Assembly (NCBI RefSeq): GCF_048771995.1
Contig: NC_133027.1
Span: 56,853,501-56,917,500 of the forward strand
Direction of reading: 5' to 3'
Source of the DNA: Taeniopygia guttata
Taxonomy: Eukaryota; Chordata; Aves; Passeriformes; Estrildidae
DNA length: 64,000 nucleotides
In this document: piece after piece, positions 12,150 through 25,935 of the stretch
Layout of the letters: every line of letters starts with the position of its first letter
Numbering within the stretch: the stretch's first letter is position 1
Made by a program: the position numbers and the translations under genes
Notes under the pieces: model-generated
What the model saw: only the letters and a program-made list of their open reading frames with translations
The model's database searches: none
Told to the model about the DNA's origin: nothing

Positions 12150-15100
12150 TTTCCAAAAGCAGTGTACATTTTACACGGACTTAAATTTTATGTGGCTGTG
12201 GATACGAATCCAAACACGTAAGGATATCTATTCTATCAATTACTTATTATATGTATTCTCTATTTTGTGTGCCCCTGCATTCACACACTTGCAGAGCAAC
12301 CCATGTTATTTGCACATTTTTCCCTCTTCAATTTTAATCTGTTGGGTCCCAAATTCTATTTATAATGGGATGTGATATTTAACACAGACACAGAGCCCTC
12401 TAGAGTGTTTGCCATTTCCACCCCTCACCTTGTAGCTCTGCAAATTATGGTCACGGCTACAAAGGCTGGTACATACTACGAAGAAATTTAGGGTCATCTG
12501 AGAAAATGAAGCAAAGAGATCTAAGAGCCTTTGAGTGGCTCTGCTGCTGTCTTGTATCACCCCTTGAAAGTAATAAAAGGAGCCAATGTTATCTTGTTTC
12601 TTCATGAGACTCAACTTTGCTTTACATTAAATTCAGGTGGAAATGCTAGGATTGACAAGACCAGAAAAAGCAGGTCATCAGTACAGTCTGAACTTGCTTG
12701 CCTTACTCAGGCAAGTAAATACCATGATGTTAACACATAGTAAAACCCCATTATTCCCCATACAAGAAGTGCGTACAGGCTTAGGTCTCCCATTGGAGAC
12801 TCAAGTGCTTCAAAACAAGTAAATAGTGAGGAGAGACAGGAAAGGAGAGAAAAAAGTTCTGATGAAGCATGAATGGAAAAGAGAGTGGCAATAACATCAA
12901 ATGTTGAAGTACCATTTATGTTCATGATATAAGGTCTCACCCATCTGTCATTTCATTTAACAGCAGAAGGTGGGGGCAGCCCTTCCATGTCCAGTCCTGT
13001 AGTCTGCATATTTCTTTAACCTTTAAAATCACTTCCGCAATTTCTTTTAAAAGGGATTACCAAACTGGCAACAAACTATAAAAGTAAATGCATTTACAAT
13101 ATGCCCTCTAGATAGCTTTACTGTCACGGAAATAGTTTTGCTGTGACCATGGGCTGTAGGAGCAAAAGGCAAATTACATGGTTTGCAATGATAAAATTCA
13201 GGTTTCAGCCAAACATTTTGCTTCTAACCTACAGCCATCTCAGCTGTGAAGTGCTTATTAAGTTCCTTTTGTGACCACAGGACCTGCAGTTTGTAAATGC
13301 TGCAGGTGTGAAGGCATTGTGTGACATTTTTAGGTTAGTGAAAGAAGATTGTTATTCATGGGTGAAATATTCAATTTATTCAGTGGAAGAGAAGTAATGT
13401 GTGTGGGGGTGGAGAGTGCAAAGCTGATGATAGAAAGACATAAATAGAAACAGATTTCTACAGAGCACCTCTGCCATTCCATCCTATTGCTGTTTCAAGC
13501 TTGCAAGTCTTCCCACAATGGCCAAGCACTGGGATTTTTCCTCTAATGACACAAACTTGCTGTGTCTCCTGCCACTAAACTATTTTAAAAGTTTACCTAA
13601 TCTTACTTAATTGTCATGGAGTAGCAGTAATAGTGCCAGACCATACTAAACCAGTGGCTTCTGTATCTTCTATAGAGTTGAGTGTGATTAGACTGTCATC
13701 TGCTTTCATTCACATAGGAATACATCCCAGAAAGTTGTGACTGACAGTAGGCTTCATAAATACAGTTTTATTTTAGAGTTATGTATTCAGAGGTTGGTGG
13801 AGGACTTCCAATGGAGTTTTTTGCTTTGCATTTTTATTTTTTTCTGCTTTCAATGAGATCCTGACAGTGTCTCTGATGTATCACTATGAAGCTGTTAAGA
13901 TAGAATATATGAATGTTTACTGAACTTTTTGTCAGACCAGCAATGTAAAAAATACGTTACATGTAAATATACGACAAGTAGCAAAGTAAGTAGCAAAGTT
14001 TTTCAGAACACTGAATAATGGTTTCTGAGATCTATACTTAATCCCTCATTTTTTGAATTTTCTTTTCTAATTTGGCTACAGACATATGGGAGTCTGAATT
14101 TTTCAGCTCCAAGTGTGCTGCATTTTTAAATCAACTGGGGAGGTGGGAAGCAAATACACATGGGTTGAAACCCCACCAAAAAAAAAGCTAGCTTATCAAA
14201 GTAGATGACATAGAGAAAACATCTAACATAAATTCTAAGACAATTTTTTCTTTAGAGAAGTTCAGAAAACTGAACTGAAGTGGGTTAATACTGAAACTGC
14301 TCCAAAAGGAGTAACATAGCAGATTCCCTTGCTTACATCTCTTCCATGTTACTGGCAGCTGCTGAGTAGGCAGTAATATTTCTCATTACTAATATTCAAT
14401 GGAGAATATTCTATCCCTGTGAAGTTAGGAGAAACTTAAGCAACATCTGAATTCACCTAGCATTCAAATTAAGGGGGGGTGTTGCCTTGGCCAGGGCACC
14501 AGCTTATTTTCTGCTAGATCATGAAATCTTTACAATTGTCAGAGCCTCAACACCTCATTCACAAGACAGGGACATGATTAAGTACTGGCTCAAGGAGACT
14601 AATACCTCCTCTCCAGTTACCAGCACACATCCCCCTGTACCATTTGCAGGACCCTAAGCACTGAAGGGAGCAAATACTGATCAGCAAGATTCCAGCAAAT
14701 AACCCACAATAGCACTAAAGTTGGAAGATAATAGTTATAGTAAAGGGAATGACAATGGCACAGTCATCTGTTTTTTAGCAAAGGGGATTTTTTTTTAGCA
14801 TTTAAATATCTAACAGTGCATTACAAGTCTGAATCAAAAGACAAGTGGAAGAGAATTTTGAACCCGCATTTCTTTCAGGCACACATTACTTCAGGCATTT
14901 GAAGAAAGTGTCGAACAGCTTCCCCACCCACTTTCTCAAAGTGGAGGAGAAATTGCTCTCAAATGTTGGTTATAAACTTGTAATCTGAACTCCAGCCACT
15001 CGGCAGGGCCGCAGAAGAATTTACGATGTGCTAAATATTTCCTTTGTTCTTCCCAGTGGTAGCCTGCTGTAGCAATTAGAAAGCAACTGACTGCACATGT

Positions 15101-18100
15101 AAACTGTGGCTCTTTTCTAAAGAATTGTTGATAATTGTTAGAAGCCTTCCTAAGCAGGACTTGCTCTGCTAATACTGTGATATTTTAGGGGCGTCTGTAT
15201 TAATTGTCTGTATAAATTTTTCTCATCATCTAATCTTAGTCATGTTCTCTAGGTATTTTACTACTGGGACAGAAAACAGACAGAACTGTCAACCATTGCT
15301 ATAATTTAGCCATTACTAACTGGGTTCCCAAATCCCTCTGTCTTTATTGGGCACCTAGGTAGCTTCCATAGGAACTATGTGTTTATGTAAATGATCCAAA
15401 CCACTACAACATTTTTTTCCATTGCTGCATGAATATAATACAAAATAAACCACAATTTTTCTTGATTCCAACAAAGAAAGCAGTCTCCTAAGCCATTCTG
15501 TTGCACACTGAGAGCACAGGATATTGAACCCCATGGTGGCAAATTTGATGTAAGAATTGTGCCTTGGAAAGACTGCAGGTTTTGCAAATAGGAAAGATAG
15601 CTTTAGGAGCTATCCCCTCACCAGCATCTATTGCCTTACACATAACTACAGACAAGGTAATAAGTAGGGCAAAGTAGATAAACTGGTACAGCTGCCACAG
15701 CAGGAGCACAGGACATGGTGAAGTTGGAGGCCTCTAGCAAGAAGATGAACAAATGCACTAAGCAGTAACACCACTGCTCTCCTGGGAGTGAGAGCTCATG
15801 GTGAGGAATAAGCTAGCTCTCCTAGGAGCAACTCTAGGAAGCTTTTCACGGTTGGTCACCTCCTGCCCAGGGCTCAGTATGCAGGTGCTGGCCAGAAGCC
15901 AAGGGCAGCCCCACAACCTTGCTGCCTGTGCTGCCTCTGCAAAAGAGGTTGAGAGCAGCGAGGAAGCCAGAAGGAAAGCTTCCTCTGCATGCCAGCAGCA
16001 GGATCCATGGGATTTGGCCTTGGAATTCCTGTGCAGTCTTAACCACTACATCAAAGTCAGCTCCTTGGCATTTGTATGTTATTGCTTTGCCCACTGCCTT
16101 TCCTAATCCTGGGGATGGTGTACCATGTTTTCCCTCTGAAGCCTGAGAGAAACGCAGTTCCCTAGTCAAAAAGCAGCGAACATCCATTGCAAAAACAGCA
16201 AAATGCCACCTCTGGCAGGTGACCTTCAACGTAAACCACCGGACATACAAGTTGAAAGCAAGCTTTCACATACAGGCTTTGATTAGAGCACATGCTCCTC
16301 TGTGGTGGCCTTCACCCTGTTGCACCACCTGACAATGTCTGGAATCAAGTTATTTATAGTCTATAGAATGAGAAGTCGAATGAGTTGGATGGTTCACAGT
16401 TTTGGTAATGAGATAGAGATTTCTGTTTTGGGCTTGCTGTGTCAGACTCAGGCTGTACTGGTGTAAAGGAGTGGAAGTCATTGCCATCCATCTATTTCTC
16501 AGTAATACGTGTGAAATGGACTTTATCTGTGCACCCTTCCTCTGAAGGCTCTGCAAACAAGTCAAGGAGGAAGACAGACCGAAGATTTGACCCTTAACAG
16601 GCAGAGCAAAGATGCTCCACAGCCAGTGCTTTAACACCTTCCTAAGAATTTGGTGGGACACATTTTCCAGAGGAGATCCAAACTCCTTGTGATGAAGTTG
16701 GCGGAATGGATCCCAGCTTGTTCTACTGCCTCCTATACTTTAAATGTAAGCTTGAATGAAGAGACTCTCCAGACAGCACTCACAGCTATATCTGCAACAA
16801 GAGCAAGTCATGCTTTTACTCTGCTGTGGTATTTCAGACACAGCCCTGCCATTGATTCTTTCATTCAAGACAAAAACTAGTTTACTTCTTCAACTGGCCA
16901 GTTTCTCACCACTGTTATGAACTTGTATTTCCTTGGATTTTTAGGGCAAATTAATAACCTCTGAGATCAAATAATCCTCTCTGCCGATGTGAGTGCTGAA
17001 TATTGTTGCAGTTAGTTTTCACAGCGCTAAAGGGTTCATCATCCTGACACTCCAGTCTCATAAAATGCCTTGAAGCATAAGCCATCCCCAGTTGCCATGT
17101 TACAGGGAGAATCCCGATCATCCAATCTTTTTGTAGTTTTAGTAGTGATATGAATAAAAACTTAGTATTTCCCTCCTATTGTGTCATCAGCACAATATTG
17201 GTGTATGCGTCCTGGATTTCTTTTAATATTCAGCTTTCTCATATATAAAAATAAAGATACACCAGATGATAGGAAGAAATCAGAACAAGGAACAAAATTC
17301 ACTGGGAGTTGAAGAGAAAGGTAACGCTTAGAGGCCATGTTCAAAAGACTGCAATCTGGAACCATGGAACCAAGGGGATCTATTTGATATTCTTAGTGCT
17401 CATTTATTACTTGTTTCTTGGAGATGTATGCTGCTTCTGTCTCAGCTTTGTATTGCAGGACCACTGCCACCACACACATTCTCTCACTTTTTTTTTTTTT
17501 TTTCTTGCTTTGACCTACTGAGAGGAACACTTTTCTGCAGGCTCTGCCAGTGTAAGAGGATATCAGTTGTCTCCTGGACTCTAACTTTCCATCAAACTGC
17601 AGTTGTAAATCTAAGCACTAAATTGATTAATTTTTAGCACTATGTGTTAAGGCAGAGCCAACAAGACCAAAATATGATTAACTCATTAGGTACCATGGAC
17701 ACATTGCAATAGTCCTTGCTGCAAAGAGCTTCTAATTCAAACAGATAAGACAGATGACCAGATGTAAGGGAAAACAGAGACAAAGTGAACAAGTTAACTC
17801 ATCTAAATTCTAGAAAGAGCTCTGAGTAACACAACAACTTTTGATGGTACATCACCAAAAAATCTAAATGAGATCCTGCATTTTGACTCTTTTTTAGCAG
17901 AACTGCATATAGATTTTTGAAAGACATAGTGTTACGTATTTCCTCTTATAAATGGATTTTGATGTCATAGCATTTATATAAGTAGTTTCTTGCCCACGGA
18001 TTTTAAACAACTACCATTTAGTGCAACTTCCAATGCTTGGATAAATACTGATCTCAATTTACATATTGAAGCCTAGAAAGTCAGGAGTCTGGCTTAGCAT

Positions 18101-21100
18101 TCTTCTAGAGAATTCGAGCCAAGGCAAGATTCCAGGAGCAACAAGTGTGGTTTTGCCTACTCAGTAGGTGACATTTGCTCTGCATTCTACTGACCTATTT
18201 TGTAGTTATTCAGTGTTGGGGTCATCACTTTCAAGACAAAAAGTCTGTTGTTTTAGGCTCTGAGGTATAGGAAAACTGGATGGAGACAGAGGAGGACTAA
18301 GTCCCTGTCTTTCACATGAAAGACAGAGCTGTGGAGAGTGGCAGAGAAAACACAGGTTAATATGACAGCAATGATTTAACAGCTTGTGCAATGAAAGAAA
18401 AAACCTTCCCATCAGTTTTTTTAAGGTAGTTCTGCTAAAACATGGTCATATAGTTTATTTTTACCTCACTGATCACTGCATTTAGACCATTAGCAAGAAG
18501 CACTGCAACAATGAAATTAAAGTTATCAAAGTGCTGTTAAATTTCATCCACTTGAACATCAGCTAGAGTCACAGTAACTTGTGCCAACAGCCTCTGATTA
18601 TTTTTATACTTTGGTTGACAGACACTTCTGGAAATGTCTTCTTGTTTTACATCGTCAGCAGGGCTCTCAGGCTAAGTTCCTTACGTATCTCTCAATGCTG
18701 CTAAGCTGATTGGCATTTACTTGTACTCCCTCACTGTAAGAATCATGGAGTCTGAGTTGGCAAGAATCATCTCCTTTTTTTTCTTTATTTTGTTTTGAAC
18801 AGAACAGCTGCCCTCCAAACTTAGGTCCATCTAGTCTTATTTGAAAAATGAAGGGGCAAAAATTAACATCAGTTCCCACTAATTAGAGAAAAGTTGTGCA
18901 TAAACAATTGAAAGGCTTTTTCATACTTATGGCCTGACATTTCCACAAAAAGCTTAATTGCTTGCATGGGCCTAAAGGGTTATGTTCTTTTTTTAAATTG
19001 CATATGCTCTCTGCCAAATACTAGCTTGGACATGCTGTGAGTGATTTTTGGATCACCAGCAGCTCTTGCTATTTTAGGCTCTGTCACAGCTTGAAATTGT
19101 AATTAATTTTGAGGATCCTGACAATCATAATTATGGCCATCCTGGTGTCTGATAAGGCTCACTTTGCCTTTTTTTTTTTTTTTTTTTTTGGTAGGAAATC
19201 TTTGGATTTTATATTGGAAAAAAATTCCGTACTGCAGACTATCATGCTGCAATAAATTTTTATTTGAAAAATTAAACACCTGCCATAAAGTTGGGCAGGA
19301 AACATGGTTATTGTACCATAAAGCTTGTAAAGTTTTCATGAATGTTCTTGTCATGAATTCAAGATTCTCTGAAGCTCTATTCATAACATCATGTAAAGGA
19401 AAAGCTAATCAAAAGTGACTTGTCATTGCAGTTTTGGATGCTAAAAATGCATAAAAGAGACAATTACAGGTTTATCCAGTAGGAACATCTATATTTTTGT
19501 AAAAGTAAACACTAACTCTTCAGCCAACTACTTACTCTGTTCCTGATTCAGTTGCTTTTTGCTATTCTGGGTTTTCTATCACTCTATTTTCATAATATCC
19601 TTCAGTTTCTCTAGTTTTGATTAGGAAATCAAGTTTTGGACTCAAGAGATCCCCAAAATATTGTACTGAACTAGTGTTCCAATTGAGAGTTTCCATCCCC
19701 CTGAATATTTTCCTGTGGGATAAAAATCATAAAGTTTTGAAAAATTCCTATTTGTTCCCTGAAACTTAAAAACCACTGTGTTCTTTTATGACAGATGAAA
19801 ATTCATGATGCTTACGACTTCCAGTATGGCTTGCATTTTTACTTCCCATCACTGGAAATTTGTAATAACAATCATGGCAGGAGTACTTTTCCTTTCTGTT
19901 TTTTTAGAGGTATTGAACTAAAAATTCACTGGAGTTGGGTAGTGAAACAAGTATAGAGTGAAAAGAAAGTATTTGTTGGACTTTGGGATTTACTTCTGAT
20001 GGCCCTGGGAGATAATAATGTCCCTCAGCTGTTCTGTGGCCCTTGAAGAGAGGAAAAGCAGACTGCATTTGCCTAACTGCTTAAGTAAGGACATTTGTCA
20101 CGCTGCAGTCACTGTTTTCTGAGATTTATCCTCGCTCTTAGCAGCTTCCTTAATAGCAGAAGGAATGACACAGAGTTATAAAAGGGAGGATGTCCCTTCT
20201 GAAAGAACACTGTTCTGCGTTATTTGGAGTACAACACTCAAGGCCAGCTTGTACCTTGCAGGTTTTTGCTGATTTGGGATACTGCAGAGTCTCAAAGTAA
20301 GTAAGGAAGCACTCAAGGAGCTTCCTAGGGTATGTATTCTTAGCCCGAGATGACTCCTGGTTAAGGAAGTGAAGACAGGCAGTTCTGTGCAACCCCCTGA
20401 CTGTGAAAACAAGCAGTTTGGCTGCCTCAGAGTCCAAGAAAGAGAGAAAAGTTATGCCTAGCTTCTTGTCTGATCCAGGGGCATTTCTTCCATCATGGGG
20501 ATCAAGAGAAGCTTTTTCTGCGATCCCCCAGCACAGCAATACCAATTCTACCTGCTTTCGTAGCATCCTTTTATTTTCCCTTGAGAAAGAATTAACCTTT
20601 AGAACAAAAAATATAGTTCTGCTTTCCTATTTATACCATATTCAAACAGTTCTTCCAGGAATCATAAGCCCTAATATCATGCATATTTGAAAGGATTATT
20701 TTAATTTTTTAAAATAAATACTGTGAGTTTTCAGCTCATCTTTCTTCACCATGAGTCTTCTGGTGTAAACTAAGTAGATACTAAATGCTGGGAAAAACAC
20801 CCTCAGAAAAAAACAGGCAATGAAAAGATCCCATTACTTGTTAGGGTTTCTAAAGGAACTTTGTGATTTTGTTTAAATACAGATTTTTTTAATGCCCAGA
20901 ACTAGTAAGCCTGGTTAAATATTTGCTAAACAGAATTAATGAATTCAAAACTCTCCTAATTTTATTTGGAATGGGTAGGGGAGCTTGGAACTTACCAATT
21001 TTATTCAGTCAAAACCTCAGATCTAAGCATGCCTAGCTCTCAGGTCTAAGCATAGATATGAGAAATTCATAGGTAATGTCATGGATCCACTTCAGAGCTA

Positions 21101-24100
21101 CAGCTGTGAAGAACCTGTCTGTCAGAGCGATTTTTCAGTTCTCCTCAGTTTTTGCCCAACCCTATTTAAATGTTTTATTTTAAAATTTCTAAACAGCCAA
21201 AAATCTGCTGCTGGATATGACCAGGAACCTTTTTTTACAGTATCAAGAAGGTTGCTATTTTTCTCATTCATGAAGCTCAATGGGTTTTGCAAATTAGTAG
21301 TAGCCTTACTGGGTTCACAAATGACATTTGCTCTGGTAGCCAGTTCTTTAATACCATTAAATATTCAAGCCCAGCAGAACTATGACCACCAAAGAGATTA
21401 GTAGTGATTACAATATTTATGCAACTTTGGTTCTATCCCTTATCTGTCTATTTCATACACAAGGCTACTGTTTGTCCTGGAATATGAATTGCCTCCTCTT
21501 AAAACAACTCTAGGCTTTCAAATTAAGCCATCACTAGTAGTAATACTGGAAACCAGTGTTTCCTTTCTTATCTCAGGAGTCTGCCAACATGTCTGATTAT
21601 ACTCAAACTTTTCCTTTATTTAGGCCAGTATATTAAAATATTTATTTTTGTCTCCCATTGTAGCTTCTAGACTGGCTGTTGTAACATTTTCTCGAGGATG
21701 CAAAAGAAACCCAGAGTGGGAAGCACTGAAGCCACTGGGTGACTAATGATACAGAAGGAATGAGATGCATGAAAGTCATGGGCTCTAAGATTGTACTTAT
21801 TGAAATGCCTCTTTAGATATTCCACTTTATTCCATATGTAATTTTTACAGTATGCACTAGATTAAGGAGCAAGATAATGAAGTTTCACAAAGATACTTTA
21901 GCATCAATTTCTGGATACTTGTCCTCTTCTTTTCTTCTTCACAGCTGTCCACCCAGTGTAAATGTTCCATTAGGACTGTCACTTCACTCTGTTGTATTTT
22001 GATTTCAGCTTCAAACTATTGCACAGGACAAAGATTAATGCACATTCTGAAATAGCTAAGAAGCTTCTAGCATGCTAAACATTGTGGATCTCTTCATATG
22101 TGTTTTGTCAAGCCTGCAGATTCTTCTCCACACTGCCTCTGAACGTGACTGTGCAAAGCCTTGGGAGCCACCTCAGCAGTAAGAGTGACAAATGCAAAAA
22201 AGAAGCATAGCTACACAATTGTTTCTTGTACTTTCCCATATATTTCCAGATTGAGGGGTTTGTGAAACATAAGGAGTACCATCACCTCCTCCTATGAAGT
22301 CTTCAGGAGGGATTTAACAACTAATTCTAGTTGTTTCTTAAAAAAGAAAGAAGAGGAGATACCTTTTCCAGGTACCTCACTCCAGGAGGGGACACCACCA
22401 ATCTTGCTGCCCTGCAGCCAGGGTAAAGCATCTGTGCCCTGGAAAGTCCTGACACCTACAGCACATCATGGTCTCTGCTCATTGTGCCATCTGCTGTGAA
22501 TTCCTCCAGGCCCTCATGCAAGTGGGCACTGCCATGGAAAAAATTACAAGGCCAAAGTTTCTTTTTATGATTTGGCCCAAGGATGCTTGAGATTAGGCAG
22601 AGTACCACCCTGTGCTGCTGAGGAGCCCTGTGCAGGCTGTGCCTTTAGAGTACAATTTCCCTCCAGATGTAAATGTGTAACAGGCAACTTAGCAGGTAAC
22701 CACTTAATTGTCCTTTAGGTAGTAACTCCCTGTCCTGGTCATTAAAAAATTTTATATACTGCTCAGAGTATGTACGTTGTAGTAGCAATTATACTGAAAT
22801 AGATAAAATAAAACAGACTGATAAACTTGATTGTTTGTTTTCCCTTACTTTTCTTTCCAGACCTGCTGTAATTGTTTGATATAACAGAAAGAGTAGCAAT
22901 AATGCTGGTTAACAGGGCTGTTGTTAAGGCATGGAGTGGATTCTGCTCAAAGCTCAGAACTTAATTCCCATGTATACTGAAACAAGGCTCCCAGGCTTTT
23001 TGTAAAGGGAGGAGAAAACTCCATTTTATACCTATTTTATTTGTGCCTTGTCCCCTGGGAAGTATTGTGCTGGGGATTGGTCTGCCATGGAAGTCTTCTT
23101 TAGAAAATTCTGTGATTGTTCAGCGTTCTCTTTGGGCTCTGAACTTCACATTGCAACTCCCACCAGTACTTCACTGTGGTTGCACTGCATGTCTAAAATC
23201 CTTGTGATACAAACCCAGATGCAAAGCCTTCCCTCCTCTATAGAAAGAGCCTGCTTGGTATATCCTGTACCAGTAATTCACTATCATTTCACTCTAAATT
23301 ATGCTCAGCCTACTCAGAAAGTTGTGGAGAAATGCTAGCTGAGTAAATAACATAAAAGCATCAAAAAAGGCACCCTACTTATTTTACTTAAACAAGTTTA
23401 ATAAGATAAAGTGGTGCCTCAATTAAAATGAAACTAAACAAAAGCAAATCACTCAGTAATTTTAAATTTTTTGTTCTCACAGGAATCTAATCATTCACTA
23501 AAACATCAAATTAGTTTTATTATCATCATCCATATTATCACAAATGTGTAAGATTTATAGTCTTTAAATCTAAAAGGCAAAATGTTGGTTGATGACCCCA
23601 AAAGGACATAAATTATATAATTACGTATAGCTGTAATTTGTGAGCAAAATAATGCTTTTCACTATAGTATTGATATTTGTTTATATAGATACAAAGAGAT
23701 GGTGCAGGTAACATGTTTACTCCATCAACAAAGAACACATTCTGACACAGGTTTTATTTCCTCAGGGAGTTTGTTCCAAGGACAAACATCCTTTACATAT
23801 AAAAATATGTAACTCCATCTTCAGTGCATTTAAATTTTACACATTTGTTCTTCCTAATTCTTTTTCCACCACATGCAGTTGGTATCTAGCACTTCTCTTT
23901 ACTCTGAACATCACCAAACATCACTGAAGGTCAACAACATGAAGAACACCAACAGTTGTCTCCACAAATGCTTAAAACCAATTGGATTTTCTGATGTGCT
24001 CCTGGCAGGAGATCTGTTTCCAACTAGTTTAGATTGTACCAAAGTCCAAGGCTCTTGAAAATGCCTTGGATGAAGTTAAGGATAACAAAAAAGTTCTAAG

Positions 24101-25312
24101 ATTTGAAAAGCCACAACTAAATAGAAATTAATATCTTGAATTTATGAATAAGCAAAGATAAAGATTAGAACCATATTGAAAAAGAGCCTATGAAATCATT
24201 ATTTAGCTCCGTTATCCATTTATTAGTAAAGAAATAAATGGCATTGCCCTTACTTACTAACTGAAATTGGTCAAGTACTCTTGAATATTTGCAAAGAAAA
24301 TGAGAAACTTATTCCTAACTTCAAGCTGACGCCAGAAGGCATCTAGTTTGTTCTGTGAAGAGGGATCAGTTACATGTTTATTTATAGCCTGTGAACCAGG
24401 ATGACAAAATGTGGGTCCATAACTCGAATGGGCTCCCAACACTTGCTGTCGGAGTATTGCACAACAGTCTCACAGAGAGCATGTGGTTGCCCTGCTTTTC
24501 AGGGTAAGAATGCAACTGCTGCTCTGTGGCTGCCCCAAACAGCAAAGGTGTCCAAGCAAGCCTGGCTTAATGTAGCACTTCAACTTCTCTCATCTTCTGA
24601 GAGGTAAAGTTGAAGGTCTACCTGCAGTTATTCTATTCTATAAATATTATATTTATATTTATTCAGTTAGTCTTTTAAACTGACCCTCTTTTTCTTTCAT
24701 TTCCTTCAGTTTACTTACAATGCAGACTTTTTTTTATGTTGGTTGTATAACAGCTTCTCCTATTTTAATAATCTGTAGATCATGTAGTCACAGAGCAACA
24801 TGAGAGAATCCCTCCAGCTTCAAGACTCATGTTCCTGACATCCCCATCTGGCTTTCAGCTATGATTTGCTTTCTATTTGCACTTGGGAAATAGGGCTGTA
24901 GCTAAGATTAAAGGTTGTGCCATAGTAGAGACATACTGCCTAGATCAGACCCTGTACTTAAAGAGGTCTTGATAGAGGTAAATTCCAAAACAGCATAATG
25001 AGTCCTCCCTTTCCTTCTTCATACCTGAAGAATCCTGATGTGATTCTTGTTTCTAACATCACCTGATGCTACCTTACTCCTGCCTAAGCTTTTGTCATCT
25101 CTTTGATCTTGGAACCAGAATCAGGTCTCAAACATAAAACAGTGGAATTAGTGATGCTACTGTTTTCCAAAAAATAAAGTTTGAGGTGTCACTGCACCTT
25201 TATAGGAACACTGTTTTACTGAGACTTTTTTTTTTAGTTGAAGGAAGAATGAAATTAACTACTCATTTTGCAATCCTCGTATCAGCAAAAGCCACATATT
25301 TAGAATTACCAA
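12150..25312. other. Non-coding AT-rich DNA, no gene seen
   Basis: Long stretch with only short overlapping open frames (138 aa or less) and no recognisable protein domain. It holds two T homopolymers (about T16 at 17,488-17,503 and T21 at 19,169-19,189). A moderately GC-richer patch at about 22,370-22,640 could not be assigned to a repeat family. No RNA gene was recognised. Confidence 0.55.
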
Positions 25313-25735
25313 AATCATAGAATCATTGAATCATCAAGGTTGAAAGAAACCTTTAAGACCATCCAGTCCAACCGTCAACCCAGCACTGCCACCGTAACCC
25401 CTAAACCACCAAAGCACATGGACCAGAGACAGATCCAGACATGTCAAAGCACCTCCAGTTGGGAAACCTATTCCAGCGCCTGATCCCTGATCACCATAAC
25501 AGTGGAAATTTGTTTTCTAATATCTGATATGAACCTCCCCTGTCTAAGGCCATTCCCTCTGGTCCTCTGGCTGCAGGCACAGCAGGGAAGACCAGCCCCA
25601 TGTCACTGTAAACTCCTTTCAGGGAGTTGTAGAGACGAGTGAGCCCCACACTGAGCTTCTTCTTCTTCTTCATGAGACTAAACAAATCCAGCTCCCTCAG
25701 CTCTCCTCATACACACGTTTTCTAGACCCATGTTG
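25313..25735 (-). mobile_element. CR1 LINE, 5'-truncated 3' end
   Basis: Read on the top strand, the left edge is AATCATAGAATCATTGAATC followed by AAGGTTGAAAGAAACCTTTAAGACCATCCAGTCCAACC-type sequence (broken here at AACCTTT). This is the reverse complement of a CR1 3' untranslated tail with its ATTCTATG-type terminal repeats. Further right come the familiar CR1 3'-region motifs: the segment ending in a CCCCTGTCTAAGGCCATTCC-like block, a GGTCCTCTGGCTGCAGGCAC-like block, and the AGGGAGTTGTAGAGACGAGT-like block near the 5' limit. The element is therefore on the minus strand, with its 3' end at about 25,313, and lacks the reverse transcriptase and endonuclease region. Divergence is moderate, so it is an old, immobile copy. 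The right boundary is approximate. Confidence 0.9.
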
Positions 25736-25884
25736 ACCTTTGCTGGATCTATGTCAGCTCATGCTTGGATTGTGTCAGGGGCATGTTTGAGGAGAAAATC
25801 ATGGTAAACCTAGGACAGCTGCTTTTCCAGCAGCTTCATGAAAACTAGTAGTTTCAAAACCATTTGTTCATACTGAAAATTCAT

Positions 25885-25932
25885 GGTGCAGATTAACCTG
25901 GATGCAGATTAACCTGGATGCAGATTTACCTG
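25885..25932. repeat. Three tandem copies of a 16-bp unit
   Basis: The unit GATGCAGATTAACCTG occurs three times in a row at 25,885-25,900, 25,901-25,916 and 25,917-25,932. The first copy has one mismatch (GGTGCA) and the third has one (TTTACC). The array lies about 150 bp beyond the CR1 fragment and has no visible coding context. Confidence 0.9.
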
Positions 25933-25935
25933 GGG

